Source: Ichthyosporea sp. XGB-2017a
Taxonomy: Eukaryota > Opisthokonta > Ichthyosporea
DNA: 23,489 bases
Reading direction: 5' to 3'
Assembly: GCA_002811675.1 (NCBI GenBank)
Contig: PDIM01010342.1
Coordinates: 61,487-84,975, forward strand
This document shows positions 1 to 7,438 of the stretch, piece by piece; positions within the stretch are counted from its first letter, which is position 1, and every line of letters begins with the position of its first letter. Both the position numbers and the translations under genes were made by a program. The notes under the pieces were generated by a model. The model did no database searches. It was not told the DNA's origin and saw nothing but the letters and a program-made list of their open reading frames with translations.

Positions 1-135
1 TTCCGATCCTTTGTTTGCTTAGGCTCTGTTCGGCTTTGTGTGGTTGTGCGTGGAGCCATTTTGGTAGATAGAGGTCACTTTACGTTAATAAAACTAGTAC
101 AAGAAGCAGAGAGAGAGGGGGGAAAAGAGACCGGT

Positions 136-2217
136 ATGGGGGTGCTTGAAGAAAGTGGTCAAGAAAGTCAAGGGCATGTGGATTCAGACCCGCCTGCAGG
201 TGTTTCGAAGGTACATTTTGGGGAAGACCCTGGATGCTCATTTATCATCAACGAAGACGAAGTGCATTTTTTTAAAAGTCTCATTAGTGCCAGAGGAAAT
301 CCTGACTGTGCCTATGCATCTAAAAATCAAGCTTACAAAGTCTTGTTTGTCCCAAAGGATACCTGGCACCCCCTTAGAAACTTCGTTGGAGACGCTTCCT
401 TTTATTTTGTTGAAGGTCATAAGAATCCAGAGTCAGTTGAAGTGGCTGATATAAAGAGTGGAGCTCGCAGGGAGCTTCCTTTTATTACGTCAGGCTCCAT
501 GTCTTCTAGTGCGGGTCATCAGACTCTGTTTGGTGGGAGCTTCTTCTGCGAAGTAGGGGCTCATCCCCTGTTCACTGTTGCAGATTCTATCACCGAAGAG
601 CATACGTTTCCTGTTGACTTCTGCAGAAAAGTGCTTTCATCATACTTTGCTTTTATCAACTTAGGAAAGGCAAACTCGGCTTTCTTGAATGGGTACCCGA
701 GCTCACATATTCCCATTGTTGTTGCTACTGATTATGACACCATTCCATTCATGGGCATGGCACCGGAAAAGAAATCTCTTATGAAAGGAATGTGGTACAG
801 GCCTTTTAGTATTTTGACTGAAGATTCTCTCTGTGTGTCTGGTGGACCATCTTCTGTGTTGTCTCCGTCGCTTTCTTCCATTGTAGACCGCTTTACTCAA
901 ACAAATGGTGACAAGCCTCCCCACATTGTGAAATGCTCATCTTTGTACCATGTTCTTGGTAATGAACCTATACTTTTTGGTGGCGATATACGCAGTTCCT
1001 CTAATGTATATGCTAGATTCTCGTGGAATAATCCAGATAGAATACTTGCCAAGCCATCTTTATCAGCCGGCTGCACCATTTTTCTAGAATGCCTTCATGG
1101 AAATGAAAAATCTTTGGCTTATGATTTTTTCAAGTCACTCAAATTCCTCCGCGTGCTAGCAGATGTACAACAAAGTAGGGGGAAGCATTTAAGCTTTGGT
1201 GAAGGTCCCTTGATATCTAATAGTGCGGAAGAGTTTATTAACTGTATCAAGGCTGGGGGGATTATTCACAATTTGGAAAACCCTTCGCATCACACAGAGG
1301 AAGGGGTCGATGATGTCGCAACTACGCAACTGCAACCCCGATTGGATCTTGACTTTACAGAGCTTTTGTGGAGGCGAATCGAGAATGCCCAGAATGTTGA
1401 AGACATTATAAAATTTGTGCAGATAGTATTTACAGACCTATTCGAGGGCAAGTTGCAGCCCTTGGTCCATAAAAATAATAGAACGACAGCTGCAGATCTT
1501 ATTAGGGAAACGCTGAAGGCACATAAATTACGGGCATCAACTGATTACCGTTCTAACATCGAGCAACTGAAAAGTGCATTTGATCACTGGAAAAGTGAAG
1601 AGAATGCTATTGAACTCGCGGTTGAGATAGGCATAAGTAAATTAGCAAGAGATTTCTGTCATACATTTGTTGGTGAAGAACTAGTTACTATGAGCCAACT
1701 AGAGTACTTCTTCGAAAACTTTGTGTCGTTTGATGAACAGATTGACCGCCTTTTCAAGCTTTACAATGTTTTTGAAATCTTTGCAACATTTAAAAGCATC
1801 GCTGGAATGCCTGTTGAATCCCTCAGAACACTGTTAGCATCGGCCATTCAGCACTTCACTAGTGATAAAGGAAGCTCGAAAATCATTCCGCTGTGTGCTG
1901 TGCCTCTCCCTTCTTTTACCCCAAGTAAGGCCTCCATTGTTAATTTGTGTCACGGGATGTACCCAATTGAATGGACGTTGAGTTGTTGCGCCAATCAAAA
2001 CAAAAATGTATCTCTATACAGGCTTACATTAGCCCAAGAAACTGCAGAAGCTATTGACAGCAAACTTGAATGTAAGTAATTATTATTTACTGTAACCCAC
2101 AATGTGAGCGAACCCACTCTGTCTTAACACCACTCTTTTATTGACACCCTTCTTTTAGCACAACAAGCCCTGGACGACTGTGTCGAATACAAAGTACAAT
2201 ATACAGCCACAGACTGA
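136..2217 (+). CDS. ZWILCH: Zwilch-like kinetochore protein (RZZ complex subunit)
   Basis: Two exons, 136-2071 and 2159-2217, separated by an 87 bp intron (GTAAGT donor, TTTTAG acceptor), giving 664 residues. Without splicing the frame would stop at 2079 inside the donor. The ATG at 136 is the first in frame; the open frame upstream has only a GTG. The protein has no membrane segment. Its second half contains the pattern I associate with Zwilch: LDLDFTELLW, then a helical stretch with LAVEIGISKLARDF, FVGEEL and LEYFF, which parallel LDFTEQLW, LLEIGLDKLKKDY, FIGQEL and LEYFI in the human protein as I remember it. Zwilch joins ROD and ZW10 in the kinetochore complex that recruits Spindly, dynein and Mad1-Mad2 in mitosis. 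At 664 residues it is somewhat longer than the human protein (about 590), mainly in the N-terminal half. The identification rests on remembered motifs, not on a search. Confidence 0.83.
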
Positions 2218-2270
2218 GCTCTACCTTCGCTTTCGGCTCATTCTTAACCAAATATATACAGCGAGCACAA

Positions 2271-2276
2271 AATAAA
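2271..2276 (+). terminator. Polyadenylation signal for the Zwilch gene
   Basis: AATAAA lies 54 nt after the Zwilch stop and only 51 nt before the end of the convergent rhomboid CDS. The two 3' UTRs must therefore touch or overlap. Confidence 0.55.
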
Positions 2277-2326
2277 ATCAAACTGAATGCGTAGGTCTTA
2301 AAATCCCTTCCTCTCGCCCCTGTGCT

Positions 2327-3731
2327 TTAGTTCCCCCGCTTCCTTTTCTCCCACCAGTGAACACCCTTTTCGTAGTTTTCCAACACTAAAGGCTTAAAAA
2401 ATCTAACATATTGCGCACCACAGGCAACAAATGCCCATCCAAAAAGGGCACCCGCCAAATGAGCAGCATGGTCAAACAACTTCCAACGAAACACAAGTCC
2501 CATGACATCCATTGCCACCACACATCCAAAAAGGTGTTTAGCCTGGAAAGTTACAAACGGAAGAAAAATAAATCGCATGATACTATCAGGCTGAAGCTGA
2601 ACCATCAAAGCCACCAGAGCCATAATCGCACCACTTGCACCAAGTGAACCAATGCGCTCTCGCATAGCTAAAACCCCATATAACAAGAAAACATACGATT
2701 GATTAGCAACTCCAAACTCGAGACAAGCTTTGTATCAGAACCAAATTCTTACCCATCTTTACAAATTTCGAAATAAATGCAGAGAAGGCAGCAGCGCTAA
2801 CATAAAACGCGAGAAACTGCTCTTTTCCCAACACTTCATACGCAACTCTACTGAAATCAATCAGAACAAACATATTGACTCCCAGATGCCAAACTTCTTG
2901 ATGGCTAAACGCCGATAATATTATTGGGGCTGCATAATTGTTGTCCGTCTTCAATAAGAAATGCTTTTCCATAAAGCTCCCGGCAGTAAATCTTTTCCCT
3001 GATCGAGTACTAACATATCCCCTCACTCTTTTTGAAGTCTGCCAAAAGAAAAATACAACAGCATTGACGGCGATTATTTTCGCAACCAGTTTATCTTTCT
3101 CCGACAAGGCATCCCATTCATTTTTAATCATTTCGAATATATTCGATGGTGGCTCTTGAAAAGTAATGCTTCCCGATAAGCCCCAAATGTTGTCAAACTC
3201 AAATGGAATTAATCGGACAGCCGTGCGCCTATGCTCTTCTATTACGGCCCACGAAAAACTTCCCACTATTAAGAAAGCCGCAAATATTCCCGGTCTGATC
3301 AGATTTGAAAGCTTAATATCTTCCCTTTCTAAATTTGTAGTAAACATACTTAAGCGCCTCTGGACGCTGAGTCGCCCTTTACCTTTTATATTTTTCATAG
3401 CTGCCGGCATCCGAGCCATAGTTGCCTGTGACGTAGACAACCCCCTTTGAATTATACTTCGCCACGATGTTTGACCCCCAAATGCTACACCTTTATAGTT
3501 AGTAAATTGACAACTATTTAACAGCCCGATTTTTGGTACACCTTCCCAGTTCGCCCTCCCAAACTTCCCCCAATGTCCATAGCAGGCAGGCTTGCTAATT
3601 CCACTCATCCCTAGCATAGCTCGACGAATCATACTATTGCCAAGCCAAGTGCATGGCTTCTGCCCGCCTGCACGTATAGCAAGTGGTGCAGAGATCTTGC
3701 TCCACAATGGTAATGTTAAAGAAAACAACAT
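2327..3731 (-). CDS. PARL: Mitochondrial rhomboid protease, PARL/Pcp1 type
   Basis: Read on the minus strand: exon 1 is 3731-2753, an 85 bp intron spans 2752-2668 (GTAAGA donor, TTTTAG acceptor), and exon 2 is 2667-2327; 439 residues. PARL-family rhomboids are intramembrane serine proteases of the mitochondrial inner membrane. The N-terminus is rich in basic and hydroxylated residues and poor in acidic ones, as in a mitochondrial presequence. A lone hydrophobic segment (about residues 150-165) precedes the rhomboid core, giving the PARL 1+6 arrangement. The core contains WHLGVNMFVL, then the nucleophile motif GASG with Ser338 and the partner motif DHAAHLAGALFG with His396. The Ser-His spacing of 58 equals that of human PARL (Ser277/His335, from memory). 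The intron falls just before the catalytic serine segment, so an unspliced product would be inactive. The first ATG (3731) is used; the longer frame begins only with TTG. Confidence 0.93.
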
Positions 3732-4296
3732 GATCCTCGAAGTCAAACACTTTTCATTACTCTATCCCTTGATCCACAAAGGCCCGCCTCTGGGACTATA
3801 CAGCTGCCTCACAACTAGCAGTCTCCTATCTAAATCTGCCAAAGTCAACACACCACACAGATAAAGGCTGCACAGTCTCAAAGTGACTACTGCACTGTTA
3901 CTCATAGCTGCTCGTCTAGCTGTATAACTCTAGTGTCGATCATAAAGGTAGTGGAATAGGGGTTACTCTATCATAATAAAGAGACCCTAGCCCCTGATCA
4001 ATGATTCCGCGGATCATCATTATCATGCAGCAGGGGAAAGGGAGAGTGGAGGCCCGCGGAGGGGACGTCATATCATGTGGGCAGTTGATGCTGTTTTAGT
4101 TGTGATTGGTGGCCTAATCAATGGTCAACACTGGCTACTGGAAGGGCCTCTGTCATTATGTAACATATATAAGCCCCATTACTATTCATTAACAGCCATT
4201 GTTCATTACTGTAGCTGCCCCTTGTCAGATAGCTCATGCACTTATACTGGTCCATGTTGTTCAAAAGCCACTAGAGCTACTTCCTCCCAAGTACTG

Positions 4297-4480
4297 GTGA
4301 GAGGATAATACTCTTTATATTGCTGTGATTCCCTTCCTCAAACAAGATTTATCTTAAAGTGGAATTAACAAGTGCTGCTCACCCACACCCCCCCCCCTCC
4401 ACTATACCATACCTTAGGAGTAAATCCCTTTCCCTCTCTTACTTCTACCTGCCTGACCCATCTAGCGCCCCCCCCCTCAG
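4297..4480 (+). other. Possible 5' UTR intron of the SH2-pseudokinase gene
   Basis: Donor-like CTG|GTGAGA at 4297, a branch-site-like CTGAC at about 4454, and a C-rich tract ending in CTCAG at 4480. The signals are good but no coding frame constrains them, so this is only a candidate. Confidence 0.3.
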
Positions 4481-4803
4481 GTTTGTTTCGATTGTTTCGA
4501 ATATCTGTTATTTCTCGTCAATCTACTGTGCTCTAGTGTACTGGATCCGTTGATATACCCATTCATTGCTTTATTTTCTGTTATTTTCTTGATTTGAGAA
4601 TTTTGGATTTGTGATTTATAGTTTGTTTTGGGAGTGTCTTGTGGTAGAGATTTGAGATTCTATGAAAATACCTTCAGCTGTTGAATAAGACTGAAGATAG
4701 AGATTCATGAATGGAAGGGGATATTCGCAAGGCCGTTTTATGCTTTTATTTAGGGACCTATAGCATTGTCTTGTTGAGTTATTTTCTTTAATTTATCCAC
4801 CCA

Positions 4804-4849
4804 CTCATTCATTCGCTCATTCATTCATTATTTATTTTATTTATTTATC
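4804..4849 (+). repeat. TCAT/TTAT tetranucleotide repeat in the 5' leader
   Basis: Imperfect tandem TCAT units pass into TTAT units and end 36 nt before the ATG at 4885. This is a simple repeat in the likely 5' UTR. Confidence 0.7.
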
Positions 4850-4884
4850 TACTTGTCCCTGTCTCTCTACAACTGTTTATCACA

Positions 4885-7200
4885 ATGTCTGGCTTTGTTA
4901 GTTGGGTAAAGTCCTTTCATAAACGAAAGAATAAGGGTAATAATGGGGTTGATGGTCACCCCAAAGGGAAAAGCAAGAGAGAAGGTAGTAAAAGTTCCGT
5001 GGGAGTTCACTCCAATATTCCTGAATTAAGTATCGATACTGCGGTTGGATCTCAGGATCATGGCGCAAAAGATACCCCGGATGCGTCGACTGGTCAAAGA
5101 CTTGGCGTTGAGAGAGGGAACATCAATTCTTTTATATCTTCCGTCTCGGATGTTCCCGCAGGAGTAAATTCAAGTATCGTTGCTGAGCCTGCTTGGATGG
5201 AGCCAGAAGAAAGCTATAACTTTCATCGTATGAAATATAGTGATATTGAGAGCGAGGTTTCGTTTGGTATTTTAAATGGCGGAAATAAGAGTAGAAACGA
5301 TAATATGTCGAAGAAGAAAAATGATGGCAAAGAGAAAAGGGAAAAGTCGCCTCAGAGCAGCGATAATGAACCTAGCATGTATAGATATCTTACCGATACA
5401 AAGCGCTTGAATAGCCCTCATAGTCGAAGCTCTGCTCTTAAAGAAGTGGCAAGTCCAAAAACCACAGAAGATGAGACAGTTGGTGATACTAAGGCAACTA
5501 ATTGCTCACCCAAGGTATTACGACCTTCAATTGCTGCGGAGCATAGACAAATTAACAAAGCACCAGCGGTTAGCTGTGAAATGCCTGGTGAAGTAACGCC
5601 AAAGGAAAAGGAAGAGGCTAAAGTTAGAGAGGATCCGGAGCCAGTTGTTCGAACAATTTCTGGAGGTATTTTGGCAACTTTTGAGCGAAAGTACCAAAGT
5701 TCATCTGGGAGAGATATTAAGAAAAACGTTGTAAATGATTACGTTGCAACCACCGTGAAGCATATTATATTTGAGAAAGACGTTTTTGTATTTGAAGATG
5801 ACCTTTCGAAAGAGGGAGAATACGGAGATATTTCGGAATCCCACGAGCGACAAGCGTTTGGAGGGCAATTCAAGACCATTCGAGCCCATATCACTCGTGG
5901 TGAAAGTTCACTATCAGTAGTGAATGACACTTCTGCATCCTTTCCGATTCCTTATTACTTTGGAGATATGTCAAGGGAGCAGTCTGAATCAATACTGAAT
6001 ATGTGCTCTTTTGCAAAAAAATCGGGTTTATTTTTGGTTCGTCTGTCTACAAAATCTCAAGGAAATAGAACATGTGTTGTATCTCTACGGTTTATGGATG
6101 AAGATAATGAGCCTGTGATAAAGCATTTCCTTGTTAAGCGATGGAAAGAATTTGAGATAGAGAGCAACCCAAAGTACGATTCTTTAGACATTGTAATGTC
6201 TCCTTTTACTTATGATAGCAAAACTTTTGCCAACTGTTCCGAACTGATACATTATTTAATGGACAGCGGTGTCTCAATATCACATCGAACACCAAATGCA
6301 ATCTTAGTGAAACCTGTTACTCGTGCTGATATTATGCTGGCAGCAGCCTGTAGGCCTGGGGGGGATGAAACCAGAAAGGCTACTGTTGCTAGCTTTCGGT
6401 TTGGGCAAATGGGCTGGGTCGTTCCTGTAGTTTCTCCGGAATATTTGGTAGTCAAAAACGCTTTGGCAAAAACTCCATTTGGAGAAATTATGGAAGGGGA
6501 AGTATTTTTGCCTTCATCTCAGTCGAAACTGAAAGTAGATAAGGGGGACTGTAAAGTGTTCGTATCGATCTTGTTTTATGAGGACCTAGAGCAATACGGA
6601 TATTCCTTGGACGTTCTTGAGAAGGAAGAAGATGGTTATTTCAAACCGAACTTATATCATCGAAATTTGGTGAATGTTTTAGGTGTGACTGCTCCGACTT
6701 CAACTGGGGGGGCAGGATATATTCTGCTTGAACACTTTAGTGGGATGAAAACAATTGACGAAATAGCGGAAGAGAAGGACACGAACATGGACTGCTTGAG
6801 TGAGACGGGAGTCGAGGCGAAAGCAGATAGATTCCGACTTATTGGGGACATGTTGAGGGGAGTCGACTTTTTGGAGCATCACTCAGCTTTGTTAAATTAC
6901 ATTGTAGGACCACAGTCTATGTTCTATTGCCCAATCTCAAAGACATTGAGGCATCTTTATCTTTTACCACAAAATGGCCAGAACAGCTCTGAAATTTCTT
7001 TAGGTGAGCTTATCAAGCGGATTTCCGACGCTTCAATGAGTCTTTCACAAATGGTCTCAGTTTATTTTGACAATTTGCACCCTGACAATCGCGAAGCTAT
7101 TGATACCTTTGTCAGGGCATTAGACTCGATGACTGCTGTGGGGGGAGATACTCTGACAACTAAGCACAATTTTGGATTAATGCTGAACTCTTATAAGTGA
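4885..7200 (+). CDS. SH2 domain plus degenerate tyrosine-kinase-like domain (pseudokinase)
   Basis: A single-exon gene of 771 residues. Residues 1-350 are Ser/Lys/Glu-rich and look disordered. An SH2 domain spans about 355-476: PYYFGDMSREQ, then FLVRLS with the phosphotyrosine-binding Arg386, then VVSLRF and KHFLV with the beta-D His. A kinase-like module spans about 517-771: a glycine-loop-like segment at 527-540 (TPFGEIMEGEV), HRNLVNVLGV, hinge-like YILLEHFSG, and a helix-E-like LRGVDFLEHH. The catalytic elements are gone: the beta-3 lysine position is Ser561 (VFVSIL), the HRD loop aligns to NYI, the catalytic-loop Asn to Ser, and the DFG position to roughly LYL. The C-lobe is short, with about 95 residues after the loop. 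In animals and their unicellular relatives SH2-kinase fusions act in phosphotyrosine signalling; this one should bind phosphotyrosine but not phosphorylate. SH2 is certain; pseudokinase is my inference from aligned motif spacing. Confidence 0.85.
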   Translation: MSGFVSWVKSFHKRKNKGNNGVDGHPKGKSKREGSKSSVGVHSNIPELSIDTAVGSQDHGAKDTPDASTGQRLGVERGNINSFISSVSDVPAGVNSSIVAEPAWMEPEESYNFHRMKYSDIESEVSFGILNGGNKSRNDNMSKKKNDGKEKREKSPQSSDNEPSMYRYLTDTKRLNSPHSRSSALKEVASPKTTEDETVGDTKATNCSPKVLRPSIAAEHRQINKAPAVSCEMPGEVTPKEKEEAKVREDPEPVVRTISGGILATFERKYQSSSGRDIKKNVVNDYVATTVKHIIFEKDVFVFEDDLSKEGEYGDISESHERQAFGGQFKTIRAHITRGESSLSVVNDTSASFPIPYYFGDMSREQSESILNMCSFAKKSGLFLVRLSTKSQGNRTCVVSLRFMDEDNEPVIKHFLVKRWKEFEIESNPKYDSLDIVMSPFTYDSKTFANCSELIHYLMDSGVSISHRTPNAILVKPVTRADIMLAAACRPGGDETRKATVASFRFGQMGWVVPVVSPEYLVVKNALAKTPFGEIMEGEVFLPSSQSKLKVDKGDCKVFVSILFYEDLEQYGYSLDVLEKEEDGYFKPNLYHRNLVNVLGVTAPTSTGGAGYILLEHFSGMKTIDEIAEEKDTNMDCLSETGVEAKADRFRLIGDMLRGVDFLEHHSALLNYIVGPQSMFYCPISKTLRHLYLLPQNGQNSSEISLGELIKRISDASMSLSQMVSVYFDNLHPDNREAIDTFVRALDSMTAVGGDTLTTKHNFGLMLNSYK

Positions 7201-7237
7201 CCGTTCTTCGCACTTCTTCGGTTATTCATTTCGTGTA

Positions 7238-7243
7238 AATAAA
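7238..7243 (+). terminator. Polyadenylation signal for the SH2-pseudokinase gene
   Basis: AATAAA lies 38 nt after the stop codon at 7198-7200, within the 238 bp gap to the convergent GH27-like gene. Confidence 0.55.
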
Positions 7244-7324
7244 TTTTTGTCCGACTACTCAAACAGGATAGCCCAAACTTAGTTTTCATTAAAATGAGGG
7301 GGCACTTGTTTTTTTACTTGCGTA

Positions 7325-7330
7325 TTTATT
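7325..7330 (-). terminator. Polyadenylation signal for the GH27-like gene
   Basis: TTTATT on the plus strand (AATAAA on the minus strand), 109 nt past the stop of the GH27-like CDS. Confidence 0.45.
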
Positions 7331-7438
7331 TAACTATAAAAATTTTGAAATCCTTTTTCAAAAAGAAAAGGTGTGTAGTGAACTTCTTTTTTTTTTCCCT
7401 TTCGATTTGCATTTTTCATGCACCCGTCTTAATTCGTA

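Larger units (their letters stand above)
3732..4884. promoter_or_regulatory. Divergent promoter region between the rhomboid and SH2-pseudokinase genes
   Basis: About 1.15 kb with no convincing coding sequence on either strand. It includes a near-palindrome centred on CCGCGG (4001-4017), a CRE-like GACGTCAT at about 4065, an inverted CCAAT box (GATTGGTGG) at about 4105, C-runs near 4390 and 4470, and a TCAT/TTAT simple repeat just upstream of the SH2-gene ATG. Factor identities are not known. Confidence 0.5.

Noticed and set aside
40-135. N-terminal extension of the Zwilch frame starting at GTG
   Set aside because: A nuclear eukaryotic gene should start at ATG; the ATG at 136 is the first in frame and the extension has no Zwilch-like sequence.
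2072-2079. Zwilch stop codon TAA at 2077-2079
   Set aside because: It lies inside a GTAAGT donor; splicing to 2159 keeps the frame open to 2217.
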